Shown here one piece after another: positions 31,639 through 38,704 of a stretch of 39,826 nt of DNA. The notes beneath the pieces are model-generated. The model was not told where the DNA came from. It searched no databases and saw nothing but the letters and a program-made list of their open reading frames with translations. Made by a program: the position numbers and the translations under genes. The DNA lies in IMG/VR virus record IMGVR_UViG_3300042922_001494, positions 1-39,826 of that record; one strand, written 5' to 3'. The DNA is from a virus. Each line of letters begins with the position of its first letter. The first letter of the stretch is position 1.

Positions 31639-31652
31639 ATGTCATTCCTCCT

Positions 31653-32321
31653 CTATAGTTCATATTCCATTCCTTTGCTTGCTACATAAACCGGACACTC
31701 TACCAACTCCTGAACTTCCTTCTGAAAAACTGTTTCATCACTTGTCCGATCAGATAAATGCAGTAGACAGACCGTTCTTAAGTCATGGCTCTCGTTTGCC
31801 TGAATAAAATCCTTGCAGGTATCAAGTTCCATGTGCGTAAGCTTTATCCGGTCTTGTAAGCTCTCATGATATGATTCCCGCAACAGAACTCTGCTGTAAT
31901 TGCACTCGATCATGATGTGAATCAGGCTCTTAAATTTATACCGGATATACTCAGTATCCGTTGCGAAAAGCAACCTCCCTATTTCCGGATGTTCAATTAA
32001 AAATCCGGTACACGGCGCATCGTGAACCAATGGAAACGTCCTGACAGCAAAGGGGTTGCTAATCGCCGTCAGTTCCCCCGTTACATGCCCCATGCTTGGA
32101 GCCATAACAGGTATACCGACTTTTATGTACTCATGTAGATATTTAGCATGGTCACCATGCTCATGAGAGACAACCACTCCCATAATCTTACTGATGTTGA
32201 AGTCCAGTGCCTTCTTGACCTCTTTGAATGGTATTCCAGCCTCTATAACAAGGCACTCCGTCTCATTGTGGAGCAGATAGCAGTTTCCCGCCGATCCGCT
32301 CCCTAAACAGGTCAATTTCAA
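31653..32321 (-). CDS. MBL-fold metallohydrolase (YycJ-like), candidate nuclease
   Basis: 222 residues. 'TCLGSGSAGNCYLL' and the zinc motif SHEHGDH (HxHxDH) are clear; FATDTEYI supplies a further Asp ligand. Closest in style to the YycJ/WalJ phosphodiesterase group. It lies in an operon with RecT and an SbcC-like ATPase, overlapping recT as TTGA; in such phages no RecE or YqaJ exonuclease is seen, so it may be the nuclease partner (inference). The start is TTG 32321. Confidence 0.85.
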   Translation of the reverse strand: MKLTCLGSGSAGNCYLLHNETECLVIEAGIPFKEVKKALDFNISKIMGVVVSHEHGDHAKYLHEYIKVGIPVMAPSMGHVTGELTAISNPFAVRTFPLVHDAPCTGFLIEHPEIGRLLFATDTEYIRYKFKSLIHIMIECNYSRVLLRESYHESLQDRIKLTHMELDTCKDFIQANESHDLRTVCLLHLSDRTSDETVFQKEVQELVECPVYVASKGMEYEL

Positions 32322-33235
32322 AATGGATCACCACCAGTTTGCTCTACAACTTCACTATTTACAGCCACCGGCACTTCCTCAAAATCAACTGTATTTGCCT
32401 GACTTAAATCATCTTCGTGCTGATTCACTGTCTCATTGTCAATGTAACGAGGACTACCGTCTTCACTTATAACAGCCATGTCCCGCTCGTATGCATCAGA
32501 CATTTCAATGCTCATAATGCCCCATTTGCTAATTAACTGCCGGATCATGGTCTTTTCTGCCATCTCGTCAAAGCTCTTATACCAGAAGGAAGAATACTTC
32601 CAGAGATCCTTCTTAGGGATTTTTCCTTCCTGGAGCAAGTGGTAATCGCTGAGATTAAATGCCTGTGAATACTGGTCTGCATGTTTCTCCATCTTGGACC
32701 TGGTCCAGAATATCTCTTTCCTGAAACCGTTAAGAAGTTCAAAGTATGCCAGATACCCGATAACCGGCAGTTCTTCTCTGATTGCATCATCTTCAATGAA
32801 TTCAAACTTATGTTTACCAGTTGATCGATCACGTCCCAGGTACTCACCCTGGCGGATATAAATTACATCTAAGTCCTTATACTGGCCTGTCCTCATTGCC
32901 AACTGCTTATAACCTTTAGCCCCTAACTGAAACTGGGCATCAACAGCAATCACCTGACCATTACGATCCTTTTTCTTATAGGGAACCATATAAAACTGTC
33001 CCAGTTGCGGACTGGGGGAAAGATTCAAGGCTTCCCCCAGAAGTGCTGCACTTAAAATGCTGTTATGGCTACATTCCTGCAATGCCGGTGTATTCTGTAC
33101 TGCTGATACCACACTTGCAATAAATCTTGTTGTATTCTTCTGACCCACCACCTGCAGAATGTTTGCCTTGACTTTATCGCTTGATAAAAAGCTTGCCATT
33201 CCTTTTGGCTGTGACGTCGCAACTTCGTTTCCCAT
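32318..33235 (-). CDS. recT: RecT-family single-strand annealing recombinase
   Basis: 305 residues. 'VQNTPALQECSHNSILSAALLGEALNLSPSPQLGQFYMVPYK', 'FQLGAKGYKQLAMRTGQYKDL' and 'MAEKTMIRQLISKWGIMS' (fragments) are hallmarks of RecT. It anneals complementary single strands during phage replication and recombination. The C-terminus is acidic. GGAGGCG precedes ATG 33235; the SbcC-like ATPase gene is directly upstream and MBL downstream. Confidence 0.94.
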   Translation of the reverse strand: MGNEVATSQPKGMASFLSSDKVKANILQVVGQKNTTRFIASVVSAVQNTPALQECSHNSILSAALLGEALNLSPSPQLGQFYMVPYKKKDRNGQVIAVDAQFQLGAKGYKQLAMRTGQYKDLDVIYIRQGEYLGRDRSTGKHKFEFIEDDAIREELPVIGYLAYFELLNGFRKEIFWTRSKMEKHADQYSQAFNLSDYHLLQEGKIPKKDLWKYSSFWYKSFDEMAEKTMIRQLISKWGIMSIEMSDAYERDMAVISEDGSPRYIDNETVNQHEDDLSQANTVDFEEVPVAVNSEVVEQTGGDPF

Positions 33236-33237
33236 CT

Positions 33238-35160
33238 TTACGCCTCCACTTCCAATGTGCTATTTTCTGATACTTTTAAAAGAATGAGCTGCCCTTCCAT
33301 ATCCGGAATATTAAAATCATTTACGGACTCTGCATTATCGATAAATATAGGGGCCGTAACTCCATAGATCTCCTGTAGCGCTGTAATAATATCCAGCCCG
33401 GCAACTACTCTGTGCCCTGCATTCAAGGAACTGAAGGGAACTCCGTTTACCATACATTCGCAAGTTTCCTTGTATCCTCCATTGATCTGATTTTCGAACA
33501 AGCGGAAATTGACCAACTTGAATTTTGAGTTAATCCGTGAAGAAAGCAGGTCCATCTTTGCCTTAGTGAATTCTTCCAGAAGGAAAAGCTCCTTCTCCTG
33601 GTTAGCTATCAGCTGTGATGTGGTCCGCTGCTCCTGTTGTAGTTCTATTACGCGGGCCTGCACTCTCTGATTATTCTCTTTTCCTGTAAGTGTAGATTTA
33701 ACTCTATCAAACTGCGTAGTCAGTTCTTGCTTCTTCTGTTTTAACTGATTCAAATACCCTGACCCGGTTCCCATATCCTGTGCCTGTTTTTCTATTTTCT
33801 GTATTTCGGCTGATATTGACTGATACTCTGGATTGCTAGATACATCTACTTGTTGAGGTAATTTAGCCAACTCTTCCATGGCTACTGTCTTCCGCTTATT
33901 CTGTTCCACCTTATTGGCTTTGCAGGATTCCAACTTCTCTTTAAGAGTGGCGATTTCTTTATCAAAAGCTTCAATATTTGCCGAAACCTGTTTTCCATTC
34001 TTCACAATGTCAGCAAGACTCTTTTGCTTATTGGACTGAAACTCCTCCAGTTTAGTTTCTTTCTGCTCTGGCGGAAGCATCTGCTTACACATCGGGCAGC
34101 ATAGAGTATCCTCATTTACCTGCATGGTCTTTACTTCTTCATAATTTTTAAGCAACACTTCTCTGTAAGACCGGTTACTTTCCAGAAGTTCCTGTTTTTG
34201 CTGAATCTCACGTTCTGCCTTCTCATACTCTCTTATTGCATCTGAGAAGGAGTATCCAGCATCATCAATCTTCCGCTGAATTTCCCGCCGCTGATTCATC
34301 AGCTTTTCATTCGCTTTGCGCTTTAAATCGCCTAAATCAAACTGTTTTTGCATAATTGCACTATTAATCTGAGTAAGTGCTTCACTGGCTTTTGATGCGC
34401 TGTTTTCCTGCTCTGCCAGATCATTAATCTGCTTCTCCAGATCCGCTTTTTGGTTCTCACATTCTGTAAAATCAGCCTGTACCAAACCTTTGCTGGCTTC
34501 ATCAATTCTGGCCGGAAGCTCCGCCTGCCTATTGTTCAGTTCTTTCAGCGCTTTCTTTGCTTTAGCTGTCAAATCATCTACGGAAAACTCTCTCAAAGTC
34601 TCAGACAATGAAGAGAACTTCTGATCAGTAGAGATCACATCCTGATCCGTGACCTCAGAGACCAATTTTAAGAGAATTGTTCTCTGATCTTTCCATTTCA
34701 GAGAAGTGAACGCCTGGGGACTGGTAATTAATTTAAACAGTTCCTCATTCATCAAACCATCTATGTAGGCCTTGTAATCCTTTTCAGCCTTAGGAATTTC
34801 ATTGATTTCATATTTATTAATATTCCCCTGCAACTGAGAAACCTCACTGCCTCTCTTTTTAACCCAGTTCTGCTCCTGCGTCTTGCAAAGCAAGATATCC
34901 TTTCCGTCCGCCTCCAATACGGCAGACACTTTAATAACCAAATTGTCTATCGGCTCACCCTGGCGATCATTGGGACGAATATTAAAATCAGACTTTCCTT
35001 CGCTGTCCTTATTGAAAAGCAGCCATGTAAAACCGTCCATTATGGTTGTTTTTCCGGTTGCGTTCTGACCAGAAATGATTGTCCTTTTCTGAAAATCAAT
35101 CACTAACTGGGTGATTCCCTTGAAATTCTCGATAGAAATTTTCTTTAATCTCAGATTCAT
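33238..35160 (-). CDS. Rad50/SbcC-like AAA ATPase with zinc hook
   Basis: 640 residues. Walker A GQNATGKT at 31-38, two long coiled-coil arms (~200-345 and ~365-520), a Rad50 zinc hook CPMC at 355-358, an ABC signature-like LNAGHRVVAG, and Walker B IFIDNAES. The arms are short compared with cellular SbcC. It probably bridges or loads DNA ends for processing; the usual SbcD nuclease is absent and the MBL protein may fill that role. AGGAGG precedes ATG 35160; a CCCTAT/ATAGGG hairpin (35181-35197) lies just ahead of it. Confidence 0.9.
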   Translation of the reverse strand: MNLRLKKISIENFKGITQLVIDFQKRTIISGQNATGKTTIMDGFTWLLFNKDSEGKSDFNIRPNDRQGEPIDNLVIKVSAVLEADGKDILLCKTQEQNWVKKRGSEVSQLQGNINKYEINEIPKAEKDYKAYIDGLMNEELFKLITSPQAFTSLKWKDQRTILLKLVSEVTDQDVISTDQKFSSLSETLREFSVDDLTAKAKKALKELNNRQAELPARIDEASKGLVQADFTECENQKADLEKQINDLAEQENSASKASEALTQINSAIMQKQFDLGDLKRKANEKLMNQRREIQRKIDDAGYSFSDAIREYEKAEREIQQKQELLESNRSYREVLLKNYEEVKTMQVNEDTLCCPMCKQMLPPEQKETKLEEFQSNKQKSLADIVKNGKQVSANIEAFDKEIATLKEKLESCKANKVEQNKRKTVAMEELAKLPQQVDVSSNPEYQSISAEIQKIEKQAQDMGTGSGYLNQLKQKKQELTTQFDRVKSTLTGKENNQRVQARVIELQQEQRTTSQLIANQEKELFLLEEFTKAKMDLLSSRINSKFKLVNFRLFENQINGGYKETCECMVNGVPFSSLNAGHRVVAGLDIITALQEIYGVTAPIFIDNAESVNDFNIPDMEGQLILLKVSENSTLEVEA

Positions 35161-35215
35161 TTTCTTGCAATCCTCCTATTCCCTATGTATAATAGGGGTG
35201 AAAAGTGTTTACGAG

Positions 35216-35386
35216 TTACCTTGATTCCCTGGGAGTTGCTGCTCCTGGGGTTTCTGCTTTTTCACAGCCGATAATATGGCCATCATTAATCTGTAACGAT
35301 TTGAACAGCCCATTCTCAACTGAGTCCGCTAACACATCAACCGGCATGTCTTCCAGCTCTTCCAGTATCCATTTTTCAAGCTTCAT
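35216..35386 (-). CDS. Small phage protein of unknown function
   Basis: A 56-residue frame (starts MKLEKWILEELEDMPVDV, ends TPGAATPRESR). GAGAGGAAT lies before ATG 35386. Acidic N-terminal helix and a proline/threonine-rich end. It lies between the ATPase and the 75-residue gene in the same direction. No family recognised. Confidence 0.55.
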   Translation of the reverse strand: MKLEKWILEELEDMPVDVLADSVENGLFKSLQINDGHIIGCEKAETPGAATPRESR

Positions 35387-35401
35387 GATTCCTCTCCTCT
35401 C

Positions 35402-35629
35402 TCATGCAAATATAATTTCATGCTTCGGTGTTTCCAAATTCCTATACTCCAGTATGCAATAGAAGTACCCTTTATCATGGTACAAACTTGGTACTCGACA
35501 ATCCTGATCTACTGCACCACTTGATGTGCTATGCAGGTTCTCAACCCCGCCTATTTTGTTTAGCATTGCCTCCGAAATAAGACGAGCCACTTCAAGGCTT
35601 TTTGTTAAATAAATCTTGTATCCTGTCAT
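35402..35629 (-). CDS. Small phage protein of unknown function
   Basis: 75 residues. 'YKIYLTKSLEVARLISEAMLNKIGGVENLHSTSSGAVDQDC' (fragments) suggests a beta-alpha start; the end YFYCILEYRNLETPKHEIIF is beta-rich. ATG 35629 overlaps the preceding stop as ATGA, so it is translationally coupled to the 92-residue gene. Function unknown. Confidence 0.65.
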   Translation of the reverse strand: MTGYKIYLTKSLEVARLISEAMLNKIGGVENLHSTSSGAVDQDCRVPSLYHDKGYFYCILEYRNLETPKHEIIFA

Positions 35630-35904
35630 AATTTCTCTCCTCTCAATGCCTTAATGCGATCCTGCACGAAAGTGACCTGACTACGGGCTATGTGTAAATC
35701 TTTCCCAAGCCTCTCCATCTTCCCAGCCCTCTCCACCATATCTTCAATAAGGGGCATACCGAAGTCCGTGTAAAGTTTTGCTATCTGGGCCTTGCCCTCA
35801 GTCTCGCTAATCGTTGGGTACCAAGTGTAGACGTACTCAATGGTTCCGTACTCTTCGTCACTGACTGGGTGCCCAATGAGATTTTCAAACTCATATTTCA
35901 TCAT
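35626..35904 (-). CDS. Phage early protein of unknown function
   Basis: 92 residues. 'KYEFENLIGHPVSDEEYGTIEYVYTWYP' (fragment) followed by a long C-terminal helix that looks coiled-coil (LIEDMVERAGKMERLGKDLHIARSQVTFVQDRIKAL in parts). Proteins with this start are common in Firmicute prophages near recT operons. AAGGTGAAAG precedes the ATG pair at 35904. It is the first gene of the minus-strand recombination/replication operon. Confidence 0.68.
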   Translation of the reverse strand: MMKYEFENLIGHPVSDEEYGTIEYVYTWYPTISETEGKAQIAKLYTDFGMPLIEDMVERAGKMERLGKDLHIARSQVTFVQDRIKALRGEKL

Positions 35905-35923
35905 AATTCTTTCACCTTCCTTC

Positions 35924-35962
35924 TTGTAAAACCTTCTACTTCTCCATATACTGTACTTACAG
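35924..35962 (+). promoter_or_regulatory. Plus-strand promoter with overlapping inverted repeat
   Basis: TTGTAA (35924-35929), a 17-bp spacer and TATACT (35947-35952) make a good sigma-A promoter aimed at the small gene at 36004. The inverted repeat CTGTACTTACAG (35951-35962) covers the -10 edge and start point, and is placed to act as an operator. Confidence 0.65.
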
Positions 35963-36003
35963 GCTCCTGCCAGAGCTGAGTACTAATGAAAGGAGAAATT
36001 AAA

Positions 36004-36177
36004 GTGGATAAAAAAACCGTTTATGATTTGGCCATTGCTTACGCTCAAGCTAAATTAATAAAGTATCAACAGGATAACCCAGAAGAAAACGGTCATGATT
36101 CTGAGTTACGAGCATTTGTTAAGTCATATAATTACGCCCTCCAACAAATTCCTATTGAATATGAAGACATGGATTAA
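36004..36177 (+). CDS. Small plus-strand phage protein within the early minus-strand region
   Basis: 57 residues from GTG 36004; AAAGGAG lies 8 bases upstream, and the earlier ATG 35986 is inside that region and less likely. 'DKKTVYDLAIAYAQAKLIKYQQDNPEE.. ELRAFVKSYNYALQQI' (fragments) is a single helical domain. It has its own promoter and converges with the gene ending at 36183, 5 bp away. It is the only plus-strand gene between the lysin and the repressor. Function unknown. Confidence 0.68.
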   Translation: MDKKTVYDLAIAYAQAKLIKYQQDNPEENGHDSELRAFVKSYNYALQQIPIEYEDMD

Positions 36178-36182
36178 GCATT

Positions 36183-36347
36183 TTAAAGCTTGTTTTCTAA
36201 AGAAGTCCTTTCCAAGTACGATTGGGCTTCTTTTATTGCATTCAATGCTTGTCCATACGTCAGTCCCTTGCTTTTCAAGAAGTTGATAATCTCATTTCTT
36301 AGTTCACGTTGCACTTTAAGGTTTCTTTCAAATTCCTGTATATTCAC
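36183..36347 (-). CDS. Small helical early protein
   Basis: 54 residues from GTG 36347, which has GAGGTGG seven to eight bases upstream. 'NIQEFERNLKVQRELRNEIINFLKSKGLTYGQALNAIKEA' (fragments) is amphipathic, basic and possibly DNA-binding. A longer frame from 36443 exists but its extra part overlaps the membrane-protein gene in another frame and has no ribosome site. Confidence 0.6.
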   Translation of the reverse strand: MNIQEFERNLKVQRELRNEIINFLKSKGLTYGQALNAIKEAQSYLERTSLENKL

Positions 36348-36361
36348 TTTCTCACCACCTC

Positions 36362-36514
36362 TCACAAAGTCTCTAAGACGCCACACAAGGCAAATAATAG
36401 TGCCAGACAGCAGAAAAATATAATTGTCATCCTGACGTAGCATATAACCTTGTCCATTAATGGGTGTCTGCTGTGATCATAATAATCGTCTAAATTGTCA
36501 TAGTACTTCTGCAT
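36362..36514 (-). CDS. Small single-span membrane protein in the early operon
   Basis: A 50-residue frame: starts MQKYYDNLDDYYDHSRH, with a membrane segment near residues 28-48 (MTIIFFCCLALLFALCGVL). GAGGAGGT with 5-nt spacing precedes ATG 36514, inside the end of the HTH gene. The acidic, tyrosine-rich N-terminus would lie on one side of the membrane. Such small early membrane proteins can mediate superinfection exclusion, but that is inference. Confidence 0.65.
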   Translation of the reverse strand: MQKYYDNLDDYYDHSRHPLMDKVICYVRMTIIFFCCLALLFALCGVLETL

Positions 36515-36701
36515 GGGGGACCTCCTCTGGCATTAAGCCTGTTCGTTCGTAAAAATACTTACGCGGAATCCTTCCGGCTCTGGTTAAAAAACCTTTCGCT
36601 TTCAACTCACAGTTAAGCTGTTTAATAACGTTGTACCCAGTACGTTCGGATACTTCCATGATTTCGGCGACTTCTGCAGCAGTCATTATTAACTTGCTCA
36701 T
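36498..36701 (-). CDS. Helix-turn-helix DNA-binding protein (excisionase-like)
   Basis: 67 residues. 'MTAAEVAEIMEVSERTGYNVIKQLNCELKAKGFLTRAGRIPRKYFYER' (fragments) is a winged helix-turn-helix of the HTH_17/excisionase-like type, common downstream of cro-like genes in ICE- and prophage-type elements. It may be the recombination directionality factor or a second regulator. It overlaps the XRE gene as ATGA. Confidence 0.78.
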   Translation of the reverse strand: MSKLIMTAAEVAEIMEVSERTGYNVIKQLNCELKAKGFLTRAGRIPRKYFYERTGLMPEEVPHAEVL

Positions 36702-36913
36702 TGACTTTCCTCCTTTTCTGTATTCTGGTTATCCTGCAGTAAATCAGCCAGAGAAATGCCCATTTCAGTTGCGACCTTTTGCAAAGAATCAATTCTTGGG
36801 TTTGAATCTATCCACCCGCCGATTGTCCCATTTCCAAGTCCGCACCGTCTTTCAAATACAGAAATGGCAATATTATTTTTCTTGCAATAGGCTTCTACTT
36901 TTTTATAGTACAA
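36698..36913 (-). CDS. Cro-like XRE transcriptional regulator
   Basis: 71 residues. An XRE-type helix-turn-helix: 'FERRCGLGNGTIGGWIDSNPRIDSLQKVATEMGISLADLL' (fragments), with no extra domain. The recognition region (GLGNGTIGGW) resembles that of the CI-like protein (GYGNGYIGQL), as expected if both bind the same TTCTCTAA boxes. The start is TTG 36913 with AAGGAGGTG upstream. It opens the minus-strand early operon from the divergent promoter and probably represses lysogeny genes. Confidence 0.85.
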   Translation of the reverse strand: MYYKKVEAYCKKNNIAISVFERRCGLGNGTIGGWIDSNPRIDSLQKVATEMGISLADLLQDNQNTEKEESQ

Positions 36914-36950
36914 AAAACCACCTCCTTTTTAGATAAATACATCAAAACTA

Positions 36951-37117
36951 TTGACTTTTTTTAGAGAATAATCTAATATAAGAGTGTCCAGCAATTATAC
37001 GAGACTATTCTCTAAGATAGGTCTTTTGCATTTAGGTGATTCTCTAAATGCTTAAGTTCATTATATAGAGTTGTCTCTATTTTGTCAAGCCATTATTTTA
37101 GTTTTTTCTCTAAAAAG
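36951..37117. promoter_or_regulatory. Lysis-lysogeny control region with five TTCTCTAA operators
   Basis: Divergent intergenic region. The plus-strand promoter TTGACT (36951) - 17 bp - TAATAT (36974) carries operator TTTAGAGAATA (36960-36970) in its spacer. The minus-strand -10 TATAAT (36994-36999) has operator ATTCTCTAA (37007-37015) just upstream, in its spacer. Further boxes: ATTCTCTAAA 37039-37048, palindrome ATAGAG-TTGT-CTCTAT 37065-37080, and TTCTCTAAAAA 37107-37117 next to the repressor start. A second plus-strand promoter (TTGTCT 37071, TATTTT 37094) is possible. The arrangement allows repressor and Cro to compete for sites. Confidence 0.8.
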
Positions 37118-37130
37118 TAAGAGGTGCATA

Positions 37131-37553
37131 ATGAACAGTGTTGATATAATTAAAAAGGCATGCAAAGAACAAAAAATCCCTATCTCTCGACTTGAACGAG
37201 ATCTAGGATATGGAAACGGGTACATTGGTCAGCTTCGCAAGGGAACAATACCGTCAGATCGAGCTATTGAAATTGCTGATTACTTAAATATAGGTTTGCA
37301 ATATCTCATGACGGGGGAAGAGAGTTTAAAAGCAATAGAAAGACCTCTTACCCGTAAAGATGAGCGCGATATCGAAAAAATTCTTGATTCAACAAGGGAT
37401 ATGCTTCTCTCCCAAGAAGGCTTAATGTTTGACGGAGATCCAGCGTCACCAGAAGCAATCGAATCAATTTTATCGGCGATGCAAGTTGGTATGGAAATGG
37501 CAAAAAGAAAGAACAAAGAGATCTTTACTCCTAAAAAGTACAAAAAGGACTGA
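37131..37553 (+). CDS. CI/ImmR-like XRE repressor
   Basis: 140 residues from ATG 37131 (AAGAGGTG upstream); an upstream in-frame extension crosses the operators and is not credible. Residues 1-60 are an XRE helix-turn-helix (IPISRLERDLGYGNGYIGQL, PSDRAIEIADYLNIGLQYLMTGE). The C-terminal part is a helical segment without a LexA/S24 autocleavage domain, so RecA-driven self-cleavage is unlikely; inactivation by the adjacent ImmA-like protease is expected, as in ICEBs1 and phi105. It should repress the Cro-side promoter. Confidence 0.88.
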   Translation: MNSVDIIKKACKEQKIPISRLERDLGYGNGYIGQLRKGTIPSDRAIEIADYLNIGLQYLMTGEESLKAIERPLTRKDERDIEKILDSTRDMLLSQEGLMFDGDPASPEAIESILSAMQVGMEMAKRKNKEIFTPKKYKKD

Positions 37554-37561
37554 CAAAATGC

Positions 37562-37984
37562 ATGGGTATAAAAGAGAAGGCTGATTCACTTTCAAGAAAG
37601 TACCAGAGCCGCAATCCATTTGAAGTCATAAAAGGAATGAATGTAATTCTGGTATTTGCATCATTAACTGGTGTACGGGGGTTTTATCAATATTTTCAGA
37701 GAAACAACATTATCTACATAGACGAAAGCCTCCCGCGCCATGAGAAGATATTTGTGTGCGCACATGAATTAGGTCACATGCTTTTGCACAAGAAAGCCAA
37801 TGCTGTATTTATGGACTCACGCACATTATTGAATACATCCCATTACGAAAAAGAAGCTAATGTATTTGCAATGAATTTCTTAATTGGAGACGATATGCTT
37901 CGCGAACATAGTGAATTTACAGTTGATCAGCTATCAAGATTATGGGGTTATCAAAAAGAACTTATAGAATTAAGATTAAAATAG
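37562..37984 (+). CDS. immA: ImmA/IrrE-type metallopeptidase (anti-repressor)
   Basis: 140 residues. HELGH at 68-72 (CAHELGHMLLH) with a downstream Glu (YEKEANVFAMNFL, E98) gives the zinc site of the ImmA/IrrE (COG2856) family. 'IIYIDESLPRHEKIFVCAHELGH' is typical. It probably cleaves the adjacent repressor after DNA damage or other signals, inducing the prophage. It follows the repressor by 8 bp on the same transcript. Confidence 0.9.
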   Translation: MGIKEKADSLSRKYQSRNPFEVIKGMNVILVFASLTGVRGFYQYFQRNNIIYIDESLPRHEKIFVCAHELGHMLLHKKANAVFMDSRTLLNTSHYEKEANVFAMNFLIGDDMLREHSEFTVDQLSRLWGYQKELIELRLK

Positions 37985-38022
37985 CCAATGGCTTTTTAAT
38001 AAAAATACAGAAGGAAGAGGGA

Positions 38023-38526
38023 ATGAATATGAAGAAATCAAAACTATTGATAGCAACCGCAGTCTTGTCCGCGTTGATGAGTTCAACAGTTTTAGCGGCA
38101 GAATGGAAGCAAGATGCTAATGGCTGGCGTTATCAGAATGACGATGGAAGTTTTCAAATTAATTCATGGATCCAGGAGAATGGAAAATGGTACTGCTTTG
38201 ATTCAAATGGCTATATGCTTACTGGTTGGGTAAATACTGTGGGAGGAAAATGGTATTATATGAATCCTGCAGGCGATGCAAGAACTGAGGATTACGTTGA
38301 AAAAGGTATGACTTATCATTTCGACCAAAATGGAGTATGCCAAAATCCAACTCAGACTACAGGGCAATCGCAAGAAGAATATAATAAAAATATAGATGCT
38401 ATAAATAAAGGGGAATCAGCTAAGGCAGCACTGTACAATTGGAGAGAGTCACAGATGATCGATACTACACCCGGCGTCAACCTGGGGGATGAAAATGTCG
38501 TTAAAACAGTTGATTATTCTAGATAA
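38023..38526 (+). CDS. Secreted cell-wall-binding-repeat protein, probable lysogenic conversion product
   Basis: 167 residues from ATG 38023 (GGAAGAGGG upstream; ATG 38029 also possible). KKSKLLIATAVLSALMSSTVLA is a signal peptide (given in parts: basic KKSK, hydrophobic core, cleavage at VLA-A). Residues ~30-110 have choline-binding-type repeats (EWKQDANGWRYQ, SWIQENGKWYCF, GWVNTVGGKWYYM) like those of the phage endolysin. No catalytic domain; the C-terminal ~60 residues are hydrophilic and unknown. Being next to the repressor it should be made in the lysogen and attach to the wall, where it could block phage or lysin binding (inference). Confidence 0.82.
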   Translation: MNMKKSKLLIATAVLSALMSSTVLAAEWKQDANGWRYQNDDGSFQINSWIQENGKWYCFDSNGYMLTGWVNTVGGKWYYMNPAGDARTEDYVEKGMTYHFDQNGVCQNPTQTTGQSQEEYNKNIDAINKGESAKAALYNWRESQMIDTTPGVNLGDENVVKTVDYSR

Positions 38527-38541
38527 GATTTCTATGAATAG

Positions 38542-38580
38542 AAAAACCGCCCGGTATTGGCGTACCGAACGGCTTTCACA
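38542..38580 (+). terminator. Probable intrinsic terminator after the cell-wall-repeat gene
   Basis: CGGTA (38552-38556) pairs with TACCG (38563-38567), extended by CCG/CGG (38547-38549, 38570-38572) with a 2x2 internal loop. An A5 run precedes it and a moderate T-rich stretch follows. It separates the lysogeny transcript from int. Confidence 0.5.
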
Positions 38581-38704
38581 TAAATTTTCTCTTACCGGCG
38601 CTCCGGAAAGAAATGATATTTTGGCATCCATATTATATCATTTTTAAAACACGCTGGCAAGGGGCGTATTTTTTATACCCAAAAAACAGAAAGGAAATGA
38701 TATT

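Noticed and set aside
36348-36443. N-terminal extension of the 36183-36347 gene
   Set aside because: The extension overlaps the better supported membrane-protein frame, while the internal GTG 36347 has a good ribosome site.
37071-37130. N-terminal extension of the repressor from 37071
   Set aside because: It covers operator boxes and the possible promoter; ATG 37131 has AAGAGGTG upstream and matches the XRE start.
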